A stretch of DNA of 15,402 nucleotides from Zymomonas sp. (lineage in GTDB: Bacteria; Pseudomonadota; Alphaproteobacteria; Sphingomonadales; Sphingomonadaceae). The notes below the pieces were generated by a model. That model was not told the DNA's origin. It saw nothing but the letters and a program-made list of their open reading frames with translations, and did not search any database. Positions 7,306 to 14,884 of the stretch are shown here, in pieces. The first letter of the stretch is position 1; every line of letters begins with the position of its first letter. The DNA is taken from assembly GCA_027489105.1 (NCBI GenBank), contig JAIYAJ010000132.1, positions 1 to 15,402 on the forward strand, written 5' to 3'. Position numbers and translations under genes: made by a program.

Positions 7306-8668
7306 GGGCGAGCGTTTCCCCGGTCGAGGCGGGCTTTTCGTGGACGAAGCGCCAGATGATGAAGGCGGCGATCAGCTTGGTGACGCCGGGTACGACCGAA
7401 TAGGCCATGATCGTCCCAGCTATGGCCTCTGCCGACTGAGCGACGCCCGCCCGTGCGGCGGTGGCGTCGAAGCCCCAGGCCGACAGCAGCGCGCCGACCA
7501 CCAGCGTACCGCCAAAGGCTATCCCGGCCTTCTCGATCACCGACCAGATTGCCGAATAGGTCCCGGCGCGATTCTCGCCATGCTCGTCGCGGGCATGGGC
7601 AATGCAGTCCGACAGCAGCGAGAGAACGATGGTCCCCCAACCTGCATTGCACGCCGCCATTACGGCCGCCAGGCCCCATGCCACCGGCATCGGCACATCG
7701 GCCATCTGTCCCCATAGCAGAGTGACAAGGCCGTGGCCGCTGGCCGCGATGACATAGGTCCGCTTCTTCCCGATCCGGCGCGCAACCATCACCCATAAAG
7801 GAGAGCCCGCCATGACGGCGACAGCCATGATTGCCGACATCACGCCGATGTCGTGCAGCGGCTCGGGGCGCGCCATCGCATATTTCACGAAGAAGGGAAA
7901 ACCGGCGTAGGAAATGCCCGCCCCCACCGTCATGACCACGGCAGACAGGCACAATATGGCGAAGCGCCGGTCGGCAAAGGCCCGGGGCAGATCCTTGAGT
8001 GCAAAGACCCTGGCGGTCGAGGCAGGCTGGCGGATGCGCCCGGCGAAGCGCCATGCCACGAGCAGGCAGCTCATCGAGATCAGCCCGAGCACCACCATCG
8101 TGATCAGATGCGCGCGCCGGTCCATGCCGAGCGAATTGACGAGCATCGGCGCGAAGGACGAGGACAGCAGAACGCCAAGCCCGGTGAAGCCGTGCTTCCA
8201 TCCCATCAACTCGGTGCGTTCGACCGGATCGGACGACATCTCCGCGAACTGCGCCAGATAGGGGACCGAAAAGGTCGAATAGACCGCCATATAGGCGCTG
8301 AAGGTAACGAATACCCAGGCCACCTGGATCGTCGTGGCCGCTTCTGGAACCGCGAAGGGGCCGAGCATCGCGAACGGCGCGGCCAATGCTCCGATCAGCA
8401 ACCAGCGGCGACGCGGCATGCGCGCAGCCATGCGGTCCGAGGTCACGCCGATCGACAGATCGAAGATCACGCCGAAGAAAACCTTGGGGACGAAGATCGC
8501 GGCCCCCGCAATGGCGGGAGCGATACCCATCACATTGGTAAGATAAAAAAGCAGGAGGAGCGATGGTGCATCGCGGAACAACTGTCCCGCAACCTGTCCA
8601 AGCGCAAATCCCGCCTTGGTGGGCTTCGTCAGGCCGGACGCGCCATGTGCTTGATCCGTAAACGACAT
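7298..8668 (-). CDS. MFS transporter of the GPH (MelB-like) cation symporter family
   Basis: This 456-aa inner-membrane protein looks like a glycoside-pentoside-hexuronide:cation symporter (MFS_2 domain), a family that couples sugar or glycoside uptake to Na+ or H+. About twelve hydrophobic segments are visible. The N-terminal signature is a variant of the GPH pattern, DLSIGVTSDRMAARMPRRRW, after TM2, with the Asp, SDR and basic loop retained. A short hydrophilic tail (HEKPASTGE) ends the protein. The start at 8668 is supported by GGGGAG 9 bases upstream. It is the first gene of the minus-strand operon (symporter, oxidoreductase, SUMF1-fold protein) and overlaps the next gene by 8 bases (7298-7305). 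Its promoter must lie in the 321-base region shared with receptor B, suggesting co-regulation. Glycoside or sugar acid uptake is an inference from family and context. Confidence 0.92.
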   Translation of the reverse strand: MSFTDQAHGASGLTKPTKAGFALGQVAGQLFRDAPSLLLLFYLTNVMGIAPAIAGAAIFVPKVFFGVIFDLSIGVTSDRMAARMPRRRWLLIGALAAPFAMLGPFAVPEAATTIQVAWVFVTFSAYMAVYSTFSVPYLAQFAEMSSDPVERTELMGWKHGFTGLGVLLSSSFAPMLVNSLGMDRRAHLITMVVLGLISMSCLLVAWRFAGRIRQPASTARVFALKDLPRAFADRRFAILCLSAVVMTVGAGISYAGFPFFVKYAMARPEPLHDIGVMSAIMAVAVMAGSPLWVMVARRIGKKRTYVIAASGHGLVTLLWGQMADVPMPVAWGLAAVMAACNAGWGTIVLSLLSDCIAHARDEHGENRAGTYSAIWSVIEKAGIAFGGTLVVGALLSAWGFDATAARAGVAQSAEAIAGTIMAYSVVPGVTKLIAAFIIWRFVHEKPASTGETLAHA

Positions 8669-8989
8669 TCGGAGAAACTCCCCATCTGGCAGAGCGGTTG
8701 CGGATCGCGTTCCCGCCAGACCTTGCCTTGGATGGAGGCACGTTGCCGCGCATTGTCCGCCACCGGACGGCGGATAGCGGAATCTCCGATTGGCGGATAT
8801 TCACTAGTCTGTGCGTTGTGAATGGAGGCGATCGGACGGAGCCTCGACATCCGAAAGCAGGACCGAAGAGATGCCGGCTTCTTCATAGCTGCACGGCCCG
8901 TAAACTGCTTCGCAATTCGAAACAACCGGGTTTTCCGGTGGCTATTCTTGCGGCTTCGAAATCGCTCGATGCCGAATAGGGGGAAGAAC
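8669..8989. promoter_or_regulatory. Divergent intergenic region between symporter operon and receptor B
   Basis: These 321 bases separate two divergent start codons and must hold promoters for the minus-strand symporter operon and for receptor B. An in-frame ATG at 8822 extends the receptor frame, but its product is Arg-rich and not signal-like, so I treat the stretch as untranslated. Inverted repeats cluster at 8756-8823 (listed separately). A small hairpin, ACCGG-GTTTT-CCGGT, lies at 8925-8939. Two copies of the palindrome TTCGAA occur at 8916-8921 and 8955-8960. The receptor ribosome-binding site AGGGGGAAG is at 8978-8986. I could not identify a convincing -35/-10 pair on either strand. 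Confidence 0.6.
8756..8823. repeat. Cluster of three inverted repeats, candidate operators
   Basis: Three adjacent dyads are visible: TCCGCC (8756-8761) with GGCGGA (8769-8774); TCCG (8785-8788) with CGGA (8794-8797); and ATTCAC (8799-8804) with GTGAAT (8818-8823), 13 bases apart. GGCGGATA also occurs as a direct repeat at 8769-8776 and 8792-8799. Arms and spacings of this kind are typical of dimeric regulator sites. Position between divergent operons supports a regulatory role, but no regulator gene is in the window and GC-rich DNA generates short dyads by chance. Confidence 0.4.
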
Positions 8990-11572
8990 ATGAAGCGCTA
9001 CGTCACCTCAACTTCGCTCAGTATCCTGTCGATCGCCATCGCGAGCACCGCCCTGATCGCACCCCAGTCGCTGTTTGCCGCAGAGGCAGCTGAAGCCGCA
9101 GAAGCAGCACCGCAAGCCGCAGAGGAAGACGCCGGCTTCGGCATGATCGTCGTGACGGCACGCAAGCGCGAGGAAAGCCTGCTGGACACGCCGATCGCGA
9201 TCTCCGCACTGACCAGCAAGGACATCGAGCAGCGCGGTATCACCAGCGTGAACGATGTCGTGCTCAACACGCCGGGCATCAACGTGTCCAACACCAATTC
9301 CGGCCGTAACGACCGCTCCTTCCAGCAGATCTCGCTGCGCGGCATGACGCCCTCGACCACCACGTCGACCTTGACCGCGAGCTTTATCGACGGGGTTCCG
9401 GTTGCATCGAGCACCGCGCTCAACGCCGTGATCGATCCGGCCCGTATCGAACTGCTCAAGGGGCCGCAGAACGCCTATTTCGGGCGCAACGCTTTCGCCG
9501 GTGCCATCAATGTCGTGACCAAGACGCCAGGCGATGTGTTCGGCGGTTCGATAACGGCCATGGGCGGTACCCGCAGCAATTACGACGTCTCAGCCGCACT
9601 CGAAGGCCCGATCGTCGATGATCTGCTCAGCTTCCGGATCACCGGACGCACCTTCTCCAGGGATGGCTCCTACAAGAATGCCGCGAACCCCAATCAGACC
9701 CTCGGCGATCAGAAGACCCGCACCGGAACGCTGCAGCTCGAGCTGACTCCCTCGGACTCGCTCAAGATCAAGGCGATGGGCATGTATTCGGAGGATGATG
9801 ACGGTCCTTCGGCCCAGGGCATGCTGTCGGCTTACGAAATCCGCGCGAACAACGGGAGCGTCAACATTCCCGCCCGCAGCGGCAACAGCAATGGCACGGT
9901 CATCGTCCCCGGCCTGGCCAACTGCACGCTCAACGGTACCAACCCGTTCATTTGCGGCGCTCTTCCGTCGCTGCCCGCCGGCTTCAGCCCCGCGCAGAAC
10001 ACCACCGAAGACGCTCTTCTCGCTCGCATCCTGTCCAATCCGACGCAGCGCGTCACCAACCCCAAAAAGGGTACGCGGGGCTATGGCCTGGTCCGCGAAT
10101 ATTATCACCTGCACCTGAACGTCGACTATGAGCTCGGCGATACCGGCGTCACGCTGTCGTCGCTGACCGGCTATAACAACGAACTTTATTCGCAGATGGC
10201 GGACCTCGACAATTATGACAGCTCGCTGCTGAGGAACCCGCTCGCAAACGCAACCAATGGCCTGCGCACCTTCTGGACGTTCCCCTTCCTCGTCGAGCGC
10301 AAGAACAAGGACTTCTCGCAGGAAGTTCGCGCATCCTATGACAAGGGTGGCGCACTCAAGGCGATGCTCGGTGCCAGCTATCTCGACACGAAGTCGCGTG
10401 GCGCGCTGCTCAGCGTGTTCAACGAAGAGCAGTTCGGCGCTGCGCGTGCGACCAACACCTTGACCCCTCCTGGCCGGGCAGAGACCTGGGGCGTGTTCGG
10501 CAGCGTCAGCTACGACGTCACCGAGGCGCTCAACATCAGCGCTGAAGGTCGCTGGCAGCGCGACAAGGTCTATGCCTATGCCGGCGGTCGGTCGCTGACG
10601 ATCGGCGCGGCAGCGGCCAGCAAATTCGGCCTGCCGGCCGGAACTTTCGCTCCGCTCACCTCCTTCTTCAACAAGTCGTTCGACAACTTCATGCCGCGCG
10701 TCATCGTCAACTACGACGTGACCCCCGACATGATGGTCTATGCGTCCTGGTCGAAGGCCGCCAACGTCACGCTGAGTTCGTTCAACACCTCCTTCCTGTC
10801 GGGCACGGCAGGTGAGTTCGCGGCGGCCGAAAGCATCGGGCTTGGGGTTATCGTTCGCCCTGAAAAGCTCACCAACTATGAGCTGGGCCTTAAGGGCAAG
10901 TTCCTCGATGGGCGTCTCTACGTAACGGCGGCGGCCTATCTCGCCGACTGGTCCGACCAGCACAATAACCGCTCGGTCATCTTCCTTGATACGACAGTCC
11001 CCAATGCGCTGCCCTCGATCGTCAGCGGCGTTGCCAATACCGGCAAGACGCGCGTCAGCGGCTTCGAACTGGACATCAACGCTGAGCCGGTCGACGGTCT
11101 CACGATCAATGCGTCGGGTGCGATCAACAAGAGCTCGATCCGCTCCTTCGCCGACCCGTCGATCACCCGGCTTACCGGGGTTACCGGTGATGGCTTCCGG
11201 GGCAACCAGCTCCCCCTCACGTCGAAATATTCCGCGAATATCGGTGCGCAGTACAGCGGCAAGATTGCGGAAGACATGGGCTGGTTCGTACGTTCCGACC
11301 TGTCCTACAAGTCGCGTCAGTTCGTCGATGCGGCCAACATCACCTGGATCAAGAGCCGCGTGCAGGTGAACAGCCGCATCGGCTTCAACAAGGGCAAGTT
11401 CGGTCTCGAAGCTTTCGTGACCAACCTGTTCAACAACAAGGACTATACCGCCGTCGCCCAGAACAACATTCTGGAACCAAGCTTCGCCCTTGCAGGCGCC
11501 GCCTTCGGCTATCTCAACGTCGGTCTGCCCGAACTGCGCACCGTTGGCATCCGCGGCAGCTACAAGTTTTGA
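8990..11572 (+). CDS. TonB-dependent receptor (receptor B), paralogue of receptor A
   Basis: This 860-aa outer-membrane receptor would import a substrate with TonB energy. The start at 8990 is set by AGGGGGAAG at 8978-8986 and the Sec signal peptide (about 1-30, ending LFA). A low-complexity Ala/Glu linker (about 31-48) leads to the TonB-box-like MIVVTA (52-57). Plug motifs are LRGMTPS (116-122), FIDGV (132-136), IELLKGPQNAYFGRN (153-167) and AGAINVV (170-176); the barrel follows and ends in a terminal Phe (SYKF). As in receptor A, the mature protein has just two cysteines, 312 and 322, in the equivalent loop, but 10 rather than 21 residues apart. The two receptors align along their whole length, with the greatest differences in extracellular-loop-like segments, so they may take related but distinct ligands. 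A strong terminator follows. The divergent symporter operon shares its upstream region. Confidence 0.95.
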   Translation: MKRYVTSTSLSILSIAIASTALIAPQSLFAAEAAEAAEAAPQAAEEDAGFGMIVVTARKREESLLDTPIAISALTSKDIEQRGITSVNDVVLNTPGINVSNTNSGRNDRSFQQISLRGMTPSTTTSTLTASFIDGVPVASSTALNAVIDPARIELLKGPQNAYFGRNAFAGAINVVTKTPGDVFGGSITAMGGTRSNYDVSAALEGPIVDDLLSFRITGRTFSRDGSYKNAANPNQTLGDQKTRTGTLQLELTPSDSLKIKAMGMYSEDDDGPSAQGMLSAYEIRANNGSVNIPARSGNSNGTVIVPGLANCTLNGTNPFICGALPSLPAGFSPAQNTTEDALLARILSNPTQRVTNPKKGTRGYGLVREYYHLHLNVDYELGDTGVTLSSLTGYNNELYSQMADLDNYDSSLLRNPLANATNGLRTFWTFPFLVERKNKDFSQEVRASYDKGGALKAMLGASYLDTKSRGALLSVFNEEQFGAARATNTLTPPGRAETWGVFGSVSYDVTEALNISAEGRWQRDKVYAYAGGRSLTIGAAAASKFGLPAGTFAPLTSFFNKSFDNFMPRVIVNYDVTPDMMVYASWSKAANVTLSSFNTSFLSGTAGEFAAAESIGLGVIVRPEKLTNYELGLKGKFLDGRLYVTAAAYLADWSDQHNNRSVIFLDTTVPNALPSIVSGVANTGKTRVSGFELDINAEPVDGLTINASGAINKSSIRSFADPSITRLTGVTGDGFRGNQLPLTSKYSANIGAQYSGKIAEDMGWFVRSDLSYKSRQFVDAANITWIKSRVQVNSRIGFNKGKFGLEAFVTNLFNNKDYTAVAQNNILEPSFALAGAAFGYLNVGLPELRTVGIRGSYKF

Positions 11573-11600
11573 CCATAGCGGCCGGTCCGGTCGAGATTGG

Positions 11601-11630
11601 GGGGCGGTACCGAGAGGTGCCGCCCCTTTT
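11601..11630 (+). terminator. Rho-independent terminator after receptor B
   Basis: GGGGCGGTACC (11601-11611) pairs with GGTGCCGCCCC (11616-11626) as an 11-bp stem with one G-U pair around a GAGA loop, followed by TTTTCTT. It begins 28 bases after the receptor stop. Transcription of the following hydrolase-kinase-transporter operon therefore needs read-through or a promoter in the short stretch after 11630. The layout mirrors that at receptor A. Confidence 0.92.
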
Positions 11631-11725
11631 CTTGTGAATCAAACCGCCCGCACTGCCCGAACAGCGGACAGAATCGCGAAGGGATGCAGTGGATCGGCGG
11701 GACCGGGCATCCTCCCGCCCGGCTC
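11631..11725 (+). promoter_or_regulatory. Probable promoter/leader of the hydrolase-kinase-transporter operon
   Basis: These 95 bases lie between the receptor-B terminator and the chosen hydrolase start. Because the terminator is strong, a promoter for the downstream operon probably sits here, but no confident -35/-10 pair is visible. GAAGGG at 11678-11683 touches the in-frame ATG at 11684 and is too close to serve it well. If translation begins at 11684, the leader is shorter. Confidence 0.35.
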
Positions 11726-12574
11726 ATGACGCAGACCTTCGCCTCGATCCCGCCCAATCCGCGCTTCATCCGGCGCGGCTATACCGCGTGCCGCTTCGGC
11801 CACATGCATTACCGGACCGCAGGACCGGACGACGTGAAGATCGCCTCGGCCATGCCGGCGCTCGTCATGCTGCACCAGAACCCCTCCTCGAGCTTCGAGT
11901 ATGAACCGCTGATCGCACAGCTTGCCACCGACCGCCGGGTCTATGCCTTCGACACGCCAGGTCATGGCATGTCGGATGCTCCGCCCACGGCTCCTGGCAT
12001 GGCGGGCTATGCTGCGGCCTTCTCCGATGCGCTGGATGGTCTCGGGCTGGATCAGGTGGATCTTTACGGGTTCCACACCGGCACGCTGCTGGCGGCGGAA
12101 CTCGCCATCCTGCGACCCGAACGGGTGCGCAGGGCGGTGATGACCGGCATTCCGATGTACGATGTGCCGAGCCGCGCGAAGAAGCTGGCCGAAGCCGAGG
12201 GGTTCCCGCCCCCGGACGAGGAGGGGAAGGTCATACTCGACCTGCTCCAGCGCCTGTGGACCTATGTCGTCGCCTCACGCGACGACCGGGTGCCGCTGGC
12301 CAAGGCTGTACTGAACTTCGCGGACAAGGCCGCCGTGCTCGATCGCTTCACCTGGGCCTATAAGGGCGTCTGGGGGTGGGACTTTACCCGCCTCCGGCAA
12401 GTCCCCTGCCCCGTCCTCGTCCTGCAACCCGCCGAGGATCTGCGCGCTGTCTCGCTCGAGGCGGCCCGGCTCCTTCCCGATGCGGTCGTGCGGGAATTGC
12501 CCGATCTCGACCGCGACATATTCGATATCGCGCCGGAGATACTGGCCCATGAAATTCGCTCTTTCCTCAACTGA
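11726..12574 (+). CDS. Alpha/beta-hydrolase fold protein with His at the nucleophile position
   Basis: With the start at 11726 this is a 282-aa cytoplasmic alpha/beta-hydrolase (no signal peptide). The fold is visible from VMLHQNPSSS (47-56, oxyanion strand and loop), YAFDTPGHGMSD (73-84), the elbow DLYGFHTGTLLAAELA (112-127), PVLVLQPAEDLR (229-240) and the terminal PEILAHEIRSFL. The nucleophile elbow reads G-F-H-T-G: His117 occupies the place of the usual Ser, Asp or Cys. Near the C-terminus, where the catalytic His is expected, residues 258-270 contain no His. At least two triad members are therefore atypical, suggesting a pseudo-enzyme or different chemistry. Other possible starts are 11684 (GAAGGG directly abuts it) and 11597 (inside the terminator stem, unlikely); none has an ideal ribosome-binding site. 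The gene overlaps the kinase gene by 26 bases and probably opens a three-gene operon. Confidence 0.85.
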   Translation: MTQTFASIPPNPRFIRRGYTACRFGHMHYRTAGPDDVKIASAMPALVMLHQNPSSSFEYEPLIAQLATDRRVYAFDTPGHGMSDAPPTAPGMAGYAAAFSDALDGLGLDQVDLYGFHTGTLLAAELAILRPERVRRAVMTGIPMYDVPSRAKKLAEAEGFPPPDEEGKVILDLLQRLWTYVVASRDDRVPLAKAVLNFADKAAVLDRFTWAYKGVWGWDFTRLRQVPCPVLVLQPAEDLRAVSLEAARLLPDAVVRELPDLDRDIFDIAPEILAHEIRSFLN

Positions 12575-13565
12575 CCTCCACCTTCCGCAGGCGCAGGTCT
12601 CGCACTCGGTCCTTCACCCGGACTGGATCGCCCACCAGGTCCGCATCCGCTATCCGATGGCGGGCGATGTCACCGCTTTCCTGCTCTACCGGGGGATGAA
12701 CGACGTCTATCTGGTTCAGGACGCACAAGCGAAATATGCGCTGCGGGTCTGGCGCAAGACTTATCGCGAACCCGACGACGTTGCCTATGAGCTGGGCTTT
12801 CTCGATTATCTGCGCGTGCACGGCTTCCCGGCATCGGTAGCCGTGCCGCAACGCGACGGTGCGCTCTACTTCAAGGCCGACACGCCCGAAGGGGTGCGCG
12901 CGGTGGCGATGTATGACTGGGCGCCCGGCGTAAAGTTCGGCGAACGCCTGTCGACCGACACGGCCCATCGCATCGGTGAGGCTTTCGCGCACATGCATCT
13001 GGCCGGCTATGCCTGGGCGGGGGCCCACCATGTCTTCACGACCAAGACGGCAAAAGACTACAATATCTGCATGCCGGCGCTGATCGATTTCGTCTACGAT
13101 CGGCCCGACGACCTGCACGACTATCCGGTGATCGCCGCCAATCTCGACCGACGCCTCGACGAACTTGCGGCGTCCGGCAAGGTACCCCTCGGCGTCTGCC
13201 ACCGAGATTTTCACCCGTCGAACGTCCATGTCGCGGACGATGGCGAGATCACCCTCCTCGACTTCGACGCGGCGGGCGAGGACTTCCTGATGCAGGATGT
13301 GAAGAATTTCGTCTGGGGCAATCTCTTCTACGGCTTCGACCCGGCCTATGGCGATGCCTTCGAAAATGGCTATCAATCGATCCGCCCGTTCACACCCGAA
13401 GAAGTGGCCGCCGGCGAGATTTTCCTGATGGCCAAGGCGCTCCGTCTCGTCGCCGGTATGGCGCACAGCTCGACGGCGGTCGGACGCGGCACGCTGCGCT
13501 TCCGCAACCTCGACTGGCTCGGCGACTATATAAAGACGCGCGCCCGCGCCGCGGGCCTGCTGTGA
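12549..13565 (+). CDS. APH-type phosphotransferase (small-molecule kinase)
   Basis: This 338-aa protein has the aminoglycoside-phosphotransferase/choline-kinase-like fold (APH domain), which moves the ATP gamma-phosphate to a small hydroxylated compound or sometimes a protein. The catalytic loop reads CHRDFHPSNVHV (217-228), with catalytic Asp220 and Asn225, and the metal-binding motif is LLDFDAAGED (236-245). The N-lobe strand YALRVWRKT (63-71) lies where the ATP-anchoring basic residue is expected. Spacing around LDFD also recalls the SrkA/YihE-like branch, so that is an alternative. The start at 12549 is favoured by GGAG 8-10 bases upstream and lies 26 bases inside the hydrolase gene. The stop overlaps the next start by 4 bases (GTGA). 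It is thus tightly coupled to hydrolase and transporter genes, and phosphorylating an imported compound, or one to be inactivated, is a reasonable inference. Confidence 0.88.
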   Translation: MKFALSSTDLHLPQAQVSHSVLHPDWIAHQVRIRYPMAGDVTAFLLYRGMNDVYLVQDAQAKYALRVWRKTYREPDDVAYELGFLDYLRVHGFPASVAVPQRDGALYFKADTPEGVRAVAMYDWAPGVKFGERLSTDTAHRIGEAFAHMHLAGYAWAGAHHVFTTKTAKDYNICMPALIDFVYDRPDDLHDYPVIAANLDRRLDELAASGKVPLGVCHRDFHPSNVHVADDGEITLLDFDAAGEDFLMQDVKNFVWGNLFYGFDPAYGDAFENGYQSIRPFTPEEVAAGEIFLMAKALRLVAGMAHSSTAVGRGTLRFRNLDWLGDYIKTRARAAGLL

Positions 13566-14878
13566 GCAGCGACAGCGAAAGCCGCTGGCCATCCCCCGCG
13601 CAAGCGTGGGCTATGGTCGCCCTCCTCTTCCTGGCCGGCATCTTTTCGGTCATCGATCGGGGTGTCCTGGCGATCGTCGTCGATCCGGTGCGCCAGGATA
13701 TCGGCATCGGCGACGAACGCATCGCCCTGCTCCAGGGGCTCGCTTTCGGGCTCTTCTATGCGCTGATGGGCATGCCGATGGGGCTGCTCGCCGATCGGAC
13801 ATCGCGCAAGCGGCTCGTGGCTGCGGGCATCGCGCTGTGGAGCGTCGCGACCATCGGCAGCGGCCTTGCGCAGGGCTTCGGTTCGCTCTTTGCCGCCCGG
13901 CTGATGGTCGGCCTCGGCGAGGCGGCGCTCGGCCCCTGCGCGATCTCGCTGATCGCCGACCTGTTCCCGGCCGACCGGCGAGGCCGCCCGATCAGCCTGT
14001 ACATGATGGGTCAGGGTCTCGCGAATGGCCTCGCGATCACGCTGACCGGGCTCGTGCTTACCCATGCGGCCCAGGGCGCCTTTGCAGGTATCCCCCTGCT
14101 CGAAGCGCTCGCGCCTTGGCGCATCGCCTTCGTCCTGTTCGGGGCTGGCGGGATCGGCGTGGCCGCTGCAATCGCGCTGTTCACCCATGAACCCGCGCGC
14201 AAGGGCGCGGCCATACCCGCATCGGCCAAGGGCGTGGCTGGTGCTGCCGAACTGCGCTGGCTGTGGGCCAATCGCGGCGTCACCCTTCCCCTCTATCTCG
14301 GCTTCGCCATCTGCTTCACAGCCGCCTATGGCGCCGGCGCCTGGACGCCCAGCCTGCTTTTGCGCGGTTATGGGGTGAGCCCCGCCTTCCTCGGCGCCTG
14401 GCTCGGGCCGTTCGCCATGGCCTTTTCGGCGACCGGTCCGCTGCTCGGCGGCTGGCTGCTCGATCGAGCGATGCAGCAGGGGCGCGATGGCGCGCGCTTC
14501 GCGATCCTCCGACTGGCGCCGCTCTGTGCGATCCCATCGGGCTTGGCGGTGCTTGCCGGCGACCCTCGCCTCGCTGCCATATTGATCGCCTCGTCCAATG
14601 CCGTCTTTGCCTGCGTGGGCACGGTGATGTTCGCCACACTGCAGACGCTGGTTCCGTCCAACATGCGCGGCAGCGCGATCTCGCTCACCCTCGTGCTCAA
14701 CACGCTATTGGGCGCGACGCTGGGGCCTTTGCTCGTGGCAACGCTGACCGAACGTGTCTTCGGCGACCCGACCAAGGTCGGCTGGTCGATCGCGATTGTG
14801 GTGCTTCCCTGCGTGGTCGGCGCCAGCCTGCTCTATGCGCTGGCGGCAAGGAACATGAAGCTGCGAGCTCAGTCCTGA
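13562..14878 (+). CDS. MFS transporter (MFS_1)
   Basis: This 438-aa inner-membrane transporter has about twelve hydrophobic segments. TM1 carries FSVIDRG (28-34), a pattern frequent in proteobacterial MFS proteins found beside TonB-dependent receptors and catabolic genes. Motif A is GLLADRTSRKR (74-84), and LMVGLGEAALGPC follows near TM4. The start is GTG at 13562, overlapping the kinase stop (GTGA), a classic termination-reinitiation arrangement; the upstream ribosome-binding site is weak, consistent with coupling. It is the last gene of the hydrolase-kinase-transporter operon and ends 6 bases before the convergent DUF1838 gene. Import of the receptor-B ligand or its breakdown product is likely; export of a phosphorylated or toxic product is possible. 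Substrate unknown. Confidence 0.93.
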   Translation: MSSDSESRWPSPAQAWAMVALLFLAGIFSVIDRGVLAIVVDPVRQDIGIGDERIALLQGLAFGLFYALMGMPMGLLADRTSRKRLVAAGIALWSVATIGSGLAQGFGSLFAARLMVGLGEAALGPCAISLIADLFPADRRGRPISLYMMGQGLANGLAITLTGLVLTHAAQGAFAGIPLLEALAPWRIAFVLFGAGGIGVAAAIALFTHEPARKGAAIPASAKGVAGAAELRWLWANRGVTLPLYLGFAICFTAAYGAGAWTPSLLLRGYGVSPAFLGAWLGPFAMAFSATGPLLGGWLLDRAMQQGRDGARFAILRLAPLCAIPSGLAVLAGDPRLAAILIASSNAVFACVGTVMFATLQTLVPSNMRGSAISLTLVLNTLLGATLGPLLVATLTERVFGDPTKVGWSIAIVVLPCVVGASLLYALAARNMKLRAQS

Positions 14879-14884
14879 GGCCTG

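Noticed and set aside
5465..7359. Long plus-strand open frames opposite the SUMF1-fold and oxidoreductase genes
   Set aside because: The minus-strand genes carry full family motifs and operon-like overlaps. The plus-strand products are Arg/His-rich with no motifs.
8822..8989. Upstream extension of receptor B to the ATG at 8822
   Set aside because: The extra 56 residues are Arg-rich and would bury the signal peptide. A strong ribosome-binding site at 8978-8986 marks the start at 8990.
9590..10963. A 457-codon minus-strand open frame opposite receptor B
   Set aside because: Codon-bias shadow of the receptor; no domain, signal or ribosome-binding site is visible.
12567..13592. A 341-codon minus-strand open frame opposite the kinase
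   Set aside because: The kinase catalytic motifs (HRDFHPSN, LDFD) are intact on the plus strand. The antisense frame is a shadow.
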